Assembly: GCF_009663145.1 (NCBI RefSeq)
Contig: NZ_VKHR01000021.1
Coordinates: forward strand, 1 to 64,000
DNA from: Shewanella sp. TC10
GTDB taxonomy: Bacteria; Pseudomonadota; Gammaproteobacteria; Enterobacterales; Shewanellaceae
DNA: 64,000 bases
Direction of reading: 5' to 3'
Shown: one piece after another, positions 18,189 to 27,579 of the stretch
Layout: every line of letters begins with the position of its first letter
Position numbering within the stretch: position 1 is the stretch's first letter
The notes under the pieces: generated by a model
What the model saw: the letters and a program-made list of their open reading frames with translations, nothing else
What the model was told of the DNA's origin: nothing
The model's database searches: none
Made by a program: the position numbers and the translations under genes

Positions 18189-20131
18189 CAGTGACTCTCC
18201 TGCTCAGTCGCGAGCAAAGTGGAGTCATCTTGGCGCGTTTGTTGGTAATCAATATAACCATCTCTTCCCGCATTTTTAGCGAGGTAAAGTGCAATGTCTG
18301 CTTTTTTAAGTAGGGGAGATATTGCCTTTTCATTGGTGACTGTTGCAATACCAATACTGACAGTGAAGTTATCTGTCAGCGGTAAATCTTCGGTATTAAT
18401 TTCTTTGACTTGTTGATTGATTCTGCGAGCTAAACTGACTGCATCGTCAGCTACAGCTTTAGGCATAATGACTAAGAACTCTTCACCACCAATACGCGCT
18501 AGCGTGTCCTCTTTTCGACATATTTCACTAATACTTTGTGCAATTAATTGCAGTGCTATATCACCAACATCATGTCCAAATTTATCATTAACCAGCTTAA
18601 AATGATCAACATCAATCAATAATACTGAGAAGTTACCATGCTTATTAAATAGGTCTTTAGCGACCTTATAAGCGAAGAGCCTGTTAGGGACGTTTGTTAA
18701 CGGGTCAGTTAAAGCGAGTTGCTTGTATTGGATTGATTTTTTTATCAATTTAATAAAGAAAATGGTAAGGATTACCACCAGAATAAAGGTTAATACAATC
18801 GCAATATACTGCAAACGCTGCTTTGTCGATAGGGCATTTAGTTGAGCGACTTTCATCGCTTGATACTCAATCAACTGCTTTTGCTGTTCTTCTAACTGTT
18901 TAGAGTCAAACCTTATACGCATTTCTGAATTAAAAGTTGCCTGTGCGGCTTCATCCATTTGATTATGAATGATTAAAAACTCATGGTGCCAATGGTTAGC
19001 CGTTTCATAATCACCTTTTAGTGCGAATAGCTCGGCAATTAAAGGGTAAATAATAGTTAAGCCTTTCTTATTATTATATTTATCAAAGTTTTGTTTAGCT
19101 TGGTTAAAGTGATTAACGGCTTCTTCAAATCTTTGTTGGCGTATACGTAACTCTAAATAGTAACTGTGCATATAGCCAAAATGAGAATAATTGTTAGGGG
19201 TCATTAAAGGTTGAGCTTGGTCTAGCCATTTCTCAGCTTCGTCTAATCGGTTTAACTTGATTAAAGGAGCTGACATATCGACAGCCATTTCAGCTACGTA
19301 AACTGGCCGGTTACCCTTGAGAGCAACAGCATATATTTTTTCGAAATAATCTAGCGACTCTTGATACTCGCCATTATCTAACTTGATATAAGCCATTGAT
19401 TGTTCGATGATAGCTAATAAATTGGGCTGGTTGTTTTCAGTGAAATACTTTTCAACAATACGATAATAATATATGGCTTTTTTATTATCTCCCAAACGAC
19501 GATAGGCGCTCGCCAGAGAGATAATATTGATATTGGCAGCATTCAAGTAACCAAGTGTTTGGTAAAGCTCAAAAGACAGCGACATACTGTCGATTGCACT
19601 TAAAAACTGGTTTTCAAATAAGCTTAATTGTCCAATGGCAAAATAAGCATCAGCTATTAACTTGGCATCTTTTAGTGTTTGAGCATCCGACAGGGCTTGT
19701 TGGTTTATATGATTTGCTTGTTGCAGTTCACCTAAATACATCAGCGCTCTTGAACGGCACAAACTTAATAGTATTGGTGTGGATGGAGCATAAAATGTTT
19801 GTTGCTCAATGTCTGAATACTCATCAGCAAAGGCTTGTAACTTATCAATATCATTTGATGGAATTCGAGGGCATGTAAGGGTTTTCAACTTTTGTAATCG
19901 GGCAACGTCGTCTGTTGCTATAAGGGCTTTAAGCTCTAATAATTTTTCGCCTACATATAAGGAGCCCGTCAATTGATCGCTATCAAATTGACTGAATAAT
20001 TCATCGGCTGCAAGGTTCTGTATCGTATTAGCTGAGGCATTTAAAGGTATTTGCCCTATAAGCACTAATACAAACAAAAATGTCCGTATGAGGTAGCTAT
20101 ATTCATCGTAGCAATAGGTTCGTTTTTGCAA
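18188..20131 (-). CDS. TPR-containing diguanylate cyclase, paralog 2
   Basis: A 647-residue paralog of its two neighbours with the same layout: N-terminal export signal (about residues 13-35), TPR repeats, a membrane helix near 430-450 (IAIVLTFILVVILTIFFI) and a GGDEF domain with GGEEF at 548-552. The I-site RKED at 539-542 is intact, so feedback inhibition by c-di-GMP is expected. No ATG start is available; a TTG at 20131 is used, six bases after the upstream gene's stop. Translation is probably coupled to that gene. Confidence 0.86.
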   Translation of the reverse strand: MQKRTYCYDEYSYLIRTFLFVLVLIGQIPLNASANTIQNLAADELFSQFDSDQLTGSLYVGEKLLELKALIATDDVARLQKLKTLTCPRIPSNDIDKLQAFADEYSDIEQQTFYAPSTPILLSLCRSRALMYLGELQQANHINQQALSDAQTLKDAKLIADAYFAIGQLSLFENQFLSAIDSMSLSFELYQTLGYLNAANINIISLASAYRRLGDNKKAIYYYRIVEKYFTENNQPNLLAIIEQSMAYIKLDNGEYQESLDYFEKIYAVALKGNRPVYVAEMAVDMSAPLIKLNRLDEAEKWLDQAQPLMTPNNYSHFGYMHSYYLELRIRQQRFEEAVNHFNQAKQNFDKYNNKKGLTIIYPLIAELFALKGDYETANHWHHEFLIIHNQMDEAAQATFNSEMRIRFDSKQLEEQQKQLIEYQAMKVAQLNALSTKQRLQYIAIVLTFILVVILTIFFIKLIKKSIQYKQLALTDPLTNVPNRLFAYKVAKDLFNKHGNFSVLLIDVDHFKLVNDKFGHDVGDIALQLIAQSISEICRKEDTLARIGGEEFLVIMPKAVADDAVSLARRINQQVKEINTEDLPLTDNFTVSIGIATVTNEKAISPLLKKADIALYLAKNAGRDGYIDYQQTRQDDSTLLATEQESH

Positions 20132-20137
20132 GGTTAT

Positions 20138-21994
20138 TTATACCGTCTTAACACAGTTTCTTCCGGCAGACTTTGCTTGATAAAGGGCATTATCGACACG
20201 TAATAGCAATGCTTCTAAATGACTGTCATTAGCAAACTGGCTAACACCAGCACTAATGGTTTGTTTAAGCTCTGGAGCTATTTCTTGCCAATCAGCATTG
20301 GCTATTTTACTGACTAATCTCTCGGCGATTTCCTGCGCTTGCTGCTCATTGGCACCGGGCAATAAAATTAAAAACTCTTCACCGCCTACACGACCCACTG
20401 TATCTGACTTACGCATTAATTTACGTGATTCTTCTGCAAGTTGTACCAGCACCTTGTCGCCAATATCGTGGCCTAAGGTATCGTTTACTTTCTTAAAATG
20501 ATCCGCATCGAATGAAATTAATGAAAAACTTGTATTATCTTTGCGTGCTTGTTCAATATAACTCTTTGCCAAGTTATAAGTGTGACGACGATTGGCTAAT
20601 TGCGTCAACTCATCAGTAAGTGCTAGGCTTTTGAATAACTGCTTTCTTTTGACTTGTTTGGCAGCGTATAAGGTCATGATGAGCAATATAATCGCGACTA
20701 GAAAGATAATCACTTGCTGTAATTCTTTGTTCTTTTCTAATGCTTTTAATTCTTGCTCTTTAATTCGCTGTAACGCTTGTAATGTCTGATTCTCCGACTC
20801 AATTTTATCGGTGTTGAACCTAGCTCGCATTTCACTGTTACGGCTAGTTAGACTTTTCTGATCCAGCTTATGATGCAAGGTTAGGTAATCTGTTAGCGCA
20901 CTATGAGCAGACTGGTAATCTTCTAAGAATAAGAATATTTCGTTTCTAAGGGTGAAAACTTGACTTAAGCCACGTTCATTATTGCTCACGTAAAACGATG
21001 ACTCAGCTTCTTGAACGTAATCTAACGCTTCATTGGGTTTCTGTTTGAGCAATGCTGCTTGCGCTCTAAACAGCTTCATAAAGCTAAACAAACCATCGAA
21101 TTCTTTGGTGATTGTTTTTTCAGCTTCATTTAAAGTCTCAATTGCTGCATCCACTTGGCCTAATTTCAATTGAATACCGGCAATGTCAACAGCTGCGCCT
21201 GCTGCTGGTATCGGTTTATCTTGTTCTTGCCAAAAATGGTAACTCTTTTGGAATCGCTCAAGTGCCATTTCGTTATTGCCTAATTCTTCATAGGAATAGG
21301 CAATTTGAGTATTAACGTCTATGGCATCCAACTCTTGGTTATTTTCAAGATACGCTTGCTCAAGTTTCTGTTGATAATTTAACGCCATTTGCGGGTCGCC
21401 AAAGCGTCGAAAACTATTGGCGATTTCACTTAGATTGACTCTTGCCCAGTAATCTAGCTTGAGCTGTTCATACATAGATTGCGCAGGGATTAGATCTTCA
21501 AGCGCGCCAGTATAATCTCCCTCATAGGAGAGCATAGCGCCTCGCATGCTTCTTCCATCAGCAATTAAGCGCAAATTTTCTATTTGGTAGGCTTCTTGAA
21601 TTGCTGCATCGTAATCTAATTTGGCTTGTTGGGGATTTCCGGAGTATTGGTAGTGCGATGCGCGGCAAAGTAATAAGTCTGCATGAAGTGCTGATGGATG
21701 ACTTTTTTCATGGAGCTTCATCAGGTCTTCAGCGTGCTTAATTGCTTGCTTAAATTCTTCTGACGTTTCTGAAGGGTGATACCAACATTGCAATGGAATA
21801 AGTAGTGCTCTTTGTTTGGTATCTTCTTCTGGAATGAGGTCTTCTAACTCGGCTAAATAAGTAGCAAGCTTTTTAAGATCACTTTCTTCACCTTCATTGA
21901 ATATATCAAATAATTGATCGATTCTTTGTTGGTTCGTTTGGTGACTATTATTGTCGTTTGTCGTGGCTGAAGCCGTAAAAACAGCAATCGCCAA
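20138..21994 (-). CDS. TPR-containing diguanylate cyclase, paralog 3 (first gene of operon)
   Basis: The first of three tandem paralogs, with 618 residues from a TTG at 21994. TPR-like helices span about residues 60-390, a membrane helix lies near 430-450 (VIIFLVAIILLIMTLYAA) and the GGDEF domain has GGEEF at 537-541 with an intact I-site RKSD at 528-531. The listed start is doubtful. The frame continues upstream as a good signal-peptide core (TLQQFVLTIILAIAVFTASA) but has no in-frame ATG; an ATG at 22044 is out of frame by one base. The true N-terminus may need a frameshift or a rare start. Confidence 0.82.
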   Translation of the reverse strand: MAIAVFTASATTNDNNSHQTNQQRIDQLFDIFNEGEESDLKKLATYLAELEDLIPEEDTKQRALLIPLQCWYHPSETSEEFKQAIKHAEDLMKLHEKSHPSALHADLLLCRASHYQYSGNPQQAKLDYDAAIQEAYQIENLRLIADGRSMRGAMLSYEGDYTGALEDLIPAQSMYEQLKLDYWARVNLSEIANSFRRFGDPQMALNYQQKLEQAYLENNQELDAIDVNTQIAYSYEELGNNEMALERFQKSYHFWQEQDKPIPAAGAAVDIAGIQLKLGQVDAAIETLNEAEKTITKEFDGLFSFMKLFRAQAALLKQKPNEALDYVQEAESSFYVSNNERGLSQVFTLRNEIFLFLEDYQSAHSALTDYLTLHHKLDQKSLTSRNSEMRARFNTDKIESENQTLQALQRIKEQELKALEKNKELQQVIIFLVAIILLIMTLYAAKQVKRKQLFKSLALTDELTQLANRRHTYNLAKSYIEQARKDNTSFSLISFDADHFKKVNDTLGHDIGDKVLVQLAEESRKLMRKSDTVGRVGGEEFLILLPGANEQQAQEIAERLVSKIANADWQEIAPELKQTISAGVSQFANDSHLEALLLRVDNALYQAKSAGRNCVKTV

Positions 21995-22702
21995 TATAAT
22001 AGTTAATACAAACTGCTGCAGGGTTTTAATCGAATATGTCTCATGTGGATTTATTTGTCTGACATTATTATGACATATAATTTCGTTTGTTCAATTAAAG
22101 CGAATCGGTAAGTTTTATGTAAAAAAATGATTGATTATTTTAATTAATTTAATGGGTTGATGTTACTTAAATAATAATAACTTCGATACAAGTGTTAATT
22201 CTAAATGAATGAAAGTTAATGTGCTAGTCAGCTGTATAGTCGCTTGATATTCTTCAATCCGTGCACTTCTTCATATGTGAAATCTATTTTGTGCATTTAA
22301 TAGGCCTCAAGTTTTGATTCTAAAATGCCTGTTTCTGTTTTACTGCCTTGGATAGATTCAAAGGTAACTGAAACCTGCTTATCTATTTATCACTTATGTC
22401 ATTATTTTGGTTAAGCTTAAACAGTTATTTTGACTAAGTTTAAACAGTATTTTTGACTATTATTAAACAGCTAGCACTTCATTCACCTTGAGAAATAACT
22501 GAGCTTTTGTCGGTTATTTTGAAGCCTACAGTATGGTTAGCTTAGGCTATGATCTCTGAGAGTTAACTTGCTTAGACAATGTTACTTTACTGATTAGAGT
22601 GAAGGCATTAAGGTAAGCGCCTTTAATTAATACGCACAGTGGGTTTAACCATTAGATTGCGCTTAAAGTCCTTTAATACTTTTAAAAACAGAGAGAATCA
22701 AA
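21995..22702. other. Long intergenic region upstream of the GGDEF operon and DUF3069 gene
   Basis: About 700 bases of AT-rich DNA between divergent units. It includes the possible missing signal-peptide start of the GGDEF operon (22000-22044) and three copies of a TTAAACAG motif spaced exactly 23 bases apart (22417, 22440, 22463). I see no RNA gene or further coding frame. Confidence 0.6.
22417..22470. repeat. Direct repeats with 23-bp period
   Basis: TTAAACAG begins at 22417, 22440 and 22463. The first two units extend as TTAAACAGTTATTTTGACTA and TTAAACAGTATTTTTGACTA. They lie about 230-290 bases before the DUF3069 gene and could be regulator sites on one helix face or a small decayed minisatellite. 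Confidence 0.7.
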
Positions 22703-23137
22703 ATGAGTCATCTGACTGAAGAATATAAAGCAGTAGCAAAGCAAGTGTCTTTCAATGTTGCTAATAAAGTACTGCCAATGGATAAATTACCAGAGACATT
22801 ACTTGAAGCTTACGAAGGCTTATTTAAAGAGCTAATTGAAGATAATGCTGGGTTATTCCTCAAAAGCTGGCAAGCAATGCCGGCCAGTGCGCAAAAGCTA
22901 ATGCCTCAAGCAGAGTTTCATGGTTTTTATATTGCCAATGCGTGGATGCAATTAAGCCGTGTAGCTCAAGAAATTGCAGATGATGCAGACTCAGATGAAG
23001 CAATTGATGAGAAGGAGTACGACGGTGTATTCGGTCGTTTAGCAGAGCAATCACTAAAAGAAAGTATTAGAAAATTAAAGAAAGCACGAACAGATCGTTC
23101 GCTGTTAAATAGTTTTAAACAAGTGATGTCGGCTTAA
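22703..23137 (+). CDS. DUF3069 family protein
   Basis: A 144-residue, all-helical soluble protein. Segments VAKQVSFNVANKVLPMDKLPET, AEFHGFYIANAWMQLSRVAQEIAD and LKESIRKLKKARTD recall the DUF3069 proteins common in Shewanella; function unknown. GAGAGAATCAAA precedes the ATG at 22703. A Crp/Fnr-type regulator gene starts 31 bases after the stop on the same strand, so the two are probably co-transcribed. Confidence 0.72.
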   Translation: MSHLTEEYKAVAKQVSFNVANKVLPMDKLPETLLEAYEGLFKELIEDNAGLFLKSWQAMPASAQKLMPQAEFHGFYIANAWMQLSRVAQEIADDADSDEAIDEKEYDGVFGRLAEQSLKESIRKLKKARTDRSLLNSFKQVMSA

Positions 23138-23168
23138 AAACCGGTTGGCATCGTTTTGGGGAGTGTAA

Positions 23169-23852
23169 ATGTCTTTTGTGTTAAGTAATCAAATCCATTG
23201 GCCTTGTGAGTTAAGTGACAACACTAAGTCTGAAATTATGGATTTGGCTATTGAAATTGATGGGATCGAAAAATATTCAACTCTCATCGATGGCGATCAG
23301 CAGCGCGGTATCTATTATTGTGTTCAAGGACTTGGAACATTTGCAACCACCAGTATCGATAATCGACCGTTAGCGAGCTTCATTTTTGGTAAAGAAATGT
23401 GGGTGGGTGCCGTCGCAATTGAGGTTTATCCCAAGATCAATCTTTATACTTGTGAACTTGAGCCGATTAAAAGTTTGTTCTTTCCGAAAAAAGGTCTCAA
23501 CGAGCTGGCAAAAGTTAATCCTGAAGTTTACAAGCTACTCTACAGTATTATGCGCACGAACAGTCCTAAAATACTTCAGGGCATGCATCTGTCATTCTAT
23601 GGTATTGAAGAGCGCATAGCCCATTTCTTACTTGAGTTAGTCAGAAGTAAAAAAAGCACTAATCTACCGAGAATTGAAATCAAAATTACTCAACAACAAT
23701 TAAGCGAAATCGCTAATGTTAGTCGCCCGAGAGTAAACGAAGTTCTCAATAAACTGGCTCAAAAGGATATGATTGAGTTAGTGCGTGGCAAGCTCTATGT
23801 TAATGATTATGCCACTTTAGCAAAATATTTAGAATCGAGAGTTGTGATATAA
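23169..23852 (+). CDS. Crp/Fnr family transcription regulator
   Basis: A 227-residue protein with an N-terminal cyclic-nucleotide-type beta-roll (about residues 35-120) and a C-terminal winged helix (ITQQQLSEIANVSRPRVNEVLNKL, then ELVRGKLYV). The beta-roll lacks the Fnr N-terminal cysteine cluster and no clear cAMP-contacting RE..S motif is seen, so the ligand is unknown. It follows the DUF3069 gene closely. GGGGAG lies just before the ATG. A perfect palindromic terminator follows. Confidence 0.85.
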   Translation: MSFVLSNQIHWPCELSDNTKSEIMDLAIEIDGIEKYSTLIDGDQQRGIYYCVQGLGTFATTSIDNRPLASFIFGKEMWVGAVAIEVYPKINLYTCELEPIKSLFFPKKGLNELAKVNPEVYKLLYSIMRTNSPKILQGMHLSFYGIEERIAHFLLELVRSKKSTNLPRIEIKITQQQLSEIANVSRPRVNEVLNKLAQKDMIELVRGKLYVNDYATLAKYLESRVVI

Positions 23853-23879
23853 CGTTGGCAGACTGAGTGTTGGCATAAA

Positions 23880-23909
23880 GAAAAAGCCTAGCAATTGCTA
23901 GGCTTTTTC
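23880..23909. terminator. Bidirectional terminator
   Basis: A perfect 30-base palindrome with arms GAAAAAGCCTAGCAA and its complement lies between two convergent genes. Confidence 0.9.
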
Positions 23910-23922
23910 ATGTCAATTATCC

Positions 23923-25611
23923 TTAGAAAGAAGTTCTTCTATAACGACGATATTCAGGTTCCCAGAAGTTACTGTCGATCTTCTGAGTCAGAAGATCATC
24001 TGGACAAGGTAGTGCTAATTCTTGTTCTATTGCTTTTTTCGCCACAGCAAAGGCAATGTACTTGCTGACTTCTTGAATGTCTTCAAGTGCAGGCAGTAAA
24101 GACCCTGTGCCATTTTTCCCTAATGGAGAACATTCTGATAATGCTCGGCTTGACGCCATTAGCATCTCATCAGATACGCGAGTCGCGCCACTGGCTAATA
24201 CACCTAGGCCGATACCTGGGAAGATAAAGCTGTTGTTACATTGAGCTATTTCGTAAGACTCACCGTCAATAACCACAGGCTCAAACGGACTACCTGTTGC
24301 AACAAGGGCTTGGCCAGATGTCCAGTGCAGCACATCTTTCGGTGTTGCTTCAACTCGACTCGTTGGATTAGATAGTGGGAATACAATCGGGCGTTCGCAA
24401 TGGCTGTGCATGGCGCGAATGATTTCTTCAGTGAATAATCCAGGTGCACCAGAAACACCAATCAATACGGTTGGTTTAGCGTTATTAACCACATCAAGTA
24501 ATGAGATATGATCGCTAAAGCCATCCCATTGCTCAACGTTAGTGGTTTTTTGAGCGAGTTTCTTTTGGAAATCTAACAGTGTAGGCATGTTGTCGAGTAG
24601 TAAGCCCCAACGGTCAACCATAAATACTTGTGAGCGAGCTTGCTCATCAGATATGCCTTCAGCCACCATTTGCGCAACAATTGCTTCTGCAATACCGCAA
24701 CCCGCACTACCTGCACCTAGAAAGGCGACGCGTTGCTTACAAAGTTGAGTGTCAGCAGCTTTACATGCCGCTAATAACGAGCCAACAGTAACAGCAGCCG
24801 TACCTTGAATATCATCGTTGAAGGTACAGAATCTGTCTTTATAGCGCTCAAGTAATGGCATCGCATTTTTCTGAGCGAAATCCTCAAATTGGATTAATGC
24901 ATCAGGCCAGCGACGACTCACCGCTTGCATAAACTCTTCGATAAAGTCAGCGTATTCTTCGCCGCCAATACGTGGATGGCGAGATCCCATATACATAGGG
25001 TCGTCTAATAAGTTTGGATTATCAGTACCCACATCAAGGGTGATCGCTAAGCAATACGCAGGACTGATCCCGCCACAGCTGGTGTATAAAGATAGCTTAC
25101 CTATTGGGATCCCCATACCACCAATACCTTGGTCACCTAGACCTAAGATACGTTCGCCATCAGTCACCACAATAACCTTCACTTTGTGGCGAGTTGAATT
25201 GTTTAAGATATCGTCAATACGATCTTTGTTGTCGTAAGAGATAAATAAACCACGGTTACGGCGATAGTTTTTAGAGAAACGCTCACAAGCTAAACCAACA
25301 GTTGGGGTGTAGATGATCGGCATCATCTCACTGATATGGTTACGCACTAATCGGTAAAATAAGGTTTCGTTGGTGTCTTGAATATTACGCAGGTAAATAT
25401 GCTTATCGAGATCGTTACTGAAACTCTTATATTGTTCATAAGCACGAGAAGCTTGCTCTTCAATGGTTTCAATAACCCAAGGAATTAGCCCTTCAAGATT
25501 AAAGTAAATGCGCTCTTCTTCACTAAAGGCTGTGCCTTTATTTAGCAGAGGAGATTCAAGGATGGCTGGACCTGCGAAAGGAAGATAGAGAGGGCGTTTA
25601 TTATCGTCCAT
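23923..25611 (-). CDS. maeA: NAD-dependent malic enzyme MaeA
   Basis: Oxidatively decarboxylates malate to pyruvate with NAD. The 562-residue length matches E. coli MaeA/SfcA. Recognised segments are YTPTVGLAC (malate site region), [22 protein letters not shown] (catalytic region), [11 protein letters not shown] and the dinucleotide-binding loop [18 protein letters not shown]. The start ATG at 25611 ([19 protein letters not shown]) is the family's conserved N-terminus and follows AGG; an in-frame longer form from 25716 adds 35 unconserved residues. No operon partner is visible. Confidence 0.95.
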   Translation of the reverse strand: MDDNKRPLYLPFAGPAILESPLLNKGTAFSEEERIYFNLEGLIPWVIETIEEQASRAYEQYKSFSNDLDKHIYLRNIQDTNETLFYRLVRNHISEMMPIIYTPTVGLACERFSKNYRRNRGLFISYDNKDRIDDILNNSTRHKVKVIVVTDGERILGLGDQGIGGMGIPIGKLSLYTSCGGISPAYCLAITLDVGTDNPNLLDDPMYMGSRHPRIGGEEYADFIEEFMQAVSRRWPDALIQFEDFAQKNAMPLLERYKDRFCTFNDDIQGTAAVTVGSLLAACKAADTQLCKQRVAFLGAGSAGCGIAEAIVAQMVAEGISDEQARSQVFMVDRWGLLLDNMPTLLDFQKKLAQKTTNVEQWDGFSDHISLLDVVNNAKPTVLIGVSGAPGLFTEEIIRAMHSHCERPIVFPLSNPTSRVEATPKDVLHWTSGQALVATGSPFEPVVIDGESYEIAQCNNSFIFPGIGLGVLASGATRVSDEMLMASSRALSECSPLGKNGTGSLLPALEDIQEVSKYIAFAVAKKAIEQELALPCPDDLLTQKIDSNFWEPEYRRYRRTSF

Positions 25612-26000
25612 TGGAAACCTTATTATCAGTGTCGAATTACTGTTATTTCTAGCTATGATTAGACGGTTATTACAGTCTAATAGTAGACGTTTTTTGTTAT
25701 CGGTGAAGGTTAACACAAGTTAGATTTATTGTGGTCTGTTAAGTGAGCTATTTCACACTTTTTTTCTATTTGTTTGTGAGCTGAGAATATTGAATCGCTT
25801 TTACTATAATTTGTTTCATTCTCAATGCTAGCTCCACTCATATTAGGTACGTGATAGGAGGCCTCAATAGAGCTGAGTATGTGCAAATGAGTAAAGAATC
25901 GTAACACTTTAGCTGCTGATTTAACTCGAAAGAGACTCGATATTGGTTAAATTCGATGCCATGCTGATTATGTACGCAATTTTTATACAGTGAGGTGCAA

Positions 26001-26588
26001 ATGGCTCTTCCTCTTTTCTGGCTTGGTACAGCTGCAGTAGGTGCAATTTTACTTGCCGATGATCGTAAGCAGCGCAAGTCGCTACAGCATGAGCGCCGTA
26101 TGGGGCGTTCCCCCAAAGTGCCTAGTGAAAAGTCTGCGAGCCCGTTAACCCCAAGTATTTGGCATACCAGTGATGTACGCGTCGAAGCTGCACCTGGAGG
26201 CATTGTTTGTTGCTTTGTTTTTGGTGTCATTGAACATAGTGGTATTTGGGTGGGCGATAATCACTTAGTCGAGCTTCATGGCAGCGGGTTAATAAGGCCC
26301 GTATCAGCACAGCGATTTTTACAAGACCGGACAGGTAGACGCATATTTCAAGCATGTAATCATTTACATCAGCCTTTAATATCACCACATGCACTGCAAA
26401 GAGCGGAGCAGGCAATATATCAATATCGTGAATATGACTTATTTAACAATAACTGCCATCGATTTGTATGGTCGTGTGTTAAAGGTGAAGAAATGGCAGT
26501 AAAGAGTTTTGAAAAGCTTAATGAATTATTAGCCGAGGAGTTTAAACAGGCCATTTATTGGGATGAAGTGACATTGAGCGAGCGATAA
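26001..26588 (+). CDS. LRAT-fold (NlpC/P60-related) protein
   Basis: A 195-residue protein with an N-terminal hydrophobic segment (PLFWLGTAAVGAILLADD), then an LRAT-type domain: PGGIVCCFVFGVIEHSGIWVGDNHLVELHG supplies the catalytic His, and NNNCHRFVWSC supplies the catalytic Cys. Members act as thiol acyltransferases or hydrolases; the substrate here is unknown. The N-terminal segment suggests a membrane anchor. The ATG at 26001 is preferred over GTG at 25995 because GAGG at 25992-25995 is correctly spaced for it. Confidence 0.8.
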   Translation: MALPLFWLGTAAVGAILLADDRKQRKSLQHERRMGRSPKVPSEKSASPLTPSIWHTSDVRVEAAPGGIVCCFVFGVIEHSGIWVGDNHLVELHGSGLIRPVSAQRFLQDRTGRRIFQACNHLHQPLISPHALQRAEQAIYQYREYDLFNNNCHRFVWSCVKGEEMAVKSFEKLNELLAEEFKQAIYWDEVTLSER

Positions 26589-26594
26589 AATGAC

Positions 26595-26620
26595 ATAAAA
26601 AAGCACAGCCATTGCTGTGC
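26595..26620 (-). terminator. Terminator of yehS
   Basis: Stem GCACAGC/GCTGTGC with a run of A on the + strand, that is a T-run in the leftward transcript, beyond the yehS stop. Confidence 0.7.
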
Positions 26621-26646
26621 ATTTACATGTTACGTAAGCTGGGTCA

Positions 26647-27117
26647 TTACAGCTCAACACCACGGTGTTTAATTGAAAGTCCGTGTAAGAAGTTACGTAA
26701 AATCTGATCGCCACAGGTTTTGTAGTTCTTATGATCTGGATTACGGAACAAGGCACCTAACTCAGACTTACCGATAACGAAATCAGCTAAACCACAAATT
26801 TCAATAATGTCATCTTCACGAAGCTCTAACGCAATGCGCAACTTTTTGAAGATTAAGTTATTGGTAAGATTTTTAACAGGAGCTGGTACTTCACTGCCTG
26901 GGCGTAAACCACGTTTTTCGATAATAAGTCCGTCTAGGAACTGACACATCACTTTGTCATTACAGGCTTTATAGCCTTCTTCAGCTTCTTTTTTCAGTAA
27001 GCTAATGATTTCATCAGTGCTGACTTCAACATTGGCTTGAGCGAAAACTTTAATCATTTTGGCATTTGAATAGTCAAATACAAAACGTAGACGGCGAATA
27101 ATATCGTTGTTAATCAT
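26647..27117 (-). CDS. yehS: DUF1456 family protein (YehS-like)
   Basis: A 156-residue protein made of two similar halves, each with an LRF..D / LRIAL..RE.DI helical unit and a closing F(L/R)NP- or HGL-type segment. It begins MINNDIIRRLRFVFDYSNAKMI and repeats as NNLIFKKLRIALELREDDIIEI, as in E. coli YehS (DUF1456). Biochemical function is unknown. It is soluble and has no signal peptide. It stands alone, convergent with the LRAT-fold gene. Confidence 0.9.
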   Translation of the reverse strand: MINNDIIRRLRFVFDYSNAKMIKVFAQANVEVSTDEIISLLKKEAEEGYKACNDKVMCQFLDGLIIEKRGLRPGSEVPAPVKNLTNNLIFKKLRIALELREDDIIEICGLADFVIGKSELGALFRNPDHKNYKTCGDQILRNFLHGLSIKHRGVEL

Positions 27118-27579
27118 ATAAGTCTCTGGGCGCGGCTGCGCAGTTTTTAATCACAAGTTTAATTACCTGAGATTAAATAAAAATTGGACGCGGATTATAC
27201 CCATGATACTTCAAGATGCAAAGTCAGCAAGGCAAATAGTGCCAAGATGCTAGGCATAAAATTGAAGTATAGTTATTCTACATCGATATTTTATAACAAC
27301 GCAGATTGGTGCTATTTGCCTTGCCCTATGGGGCGCAAGCTCGAAAACCATTGCTTCGAAAACCATTGCTACGTTGTAAGCTTTGAAAAGTGAACAACAA
27401 TTACCTCAGCTTACGCCTTGCATTGTTATCCGAGATTGCGCCTGACAAAGCATCTTGAGGTAACATGGGTATATACCTGAAAATGGAGTAATAGTTCAGA
27501 TTATCTGCAATAAGCGTACTTATGTTGAGTAAGCTAAACAACTAGAGTGAGTATAGCTTAAGCACAAGCTAAGTTTGGT
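27118..27579. other. Intergenic region carrying the MITE
   Basis: Lies between yehS and the NRAMP-like gene, both leftward. Apart from the MITE at 27196-27473 only AT-rich spacer is visible, including the upstream region of yehS. Confidence 0.6.
27196..27473. mobile_element. MITE-like element with ~31-bp terminal inverted repeats
   Basis: The left end (27196-27227) and the right end (27442-27473) are inverted copies: TATACCCATGATACTTCAAG on the left matches the complement of the right end with two substitutions in that stretch, and similarity continues through GATGC...GTCAG. Inside, GCAAGGCAAATAGTGCCA (27227-27244) recurs inverted at 27307-27324 with two changes. The ends are flanked by TA, consistent with TA target duplication. 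There is no transposase, so it would need one supplied in trans. Short open frames inside look spurious. Confidence 0.82.

Noticed and set aside
27184..27393. 69-codon frame inside the MITE
   Set aside because: The region is explained by inverted repeats; the frame has no ribosome site and low-complexity composition.
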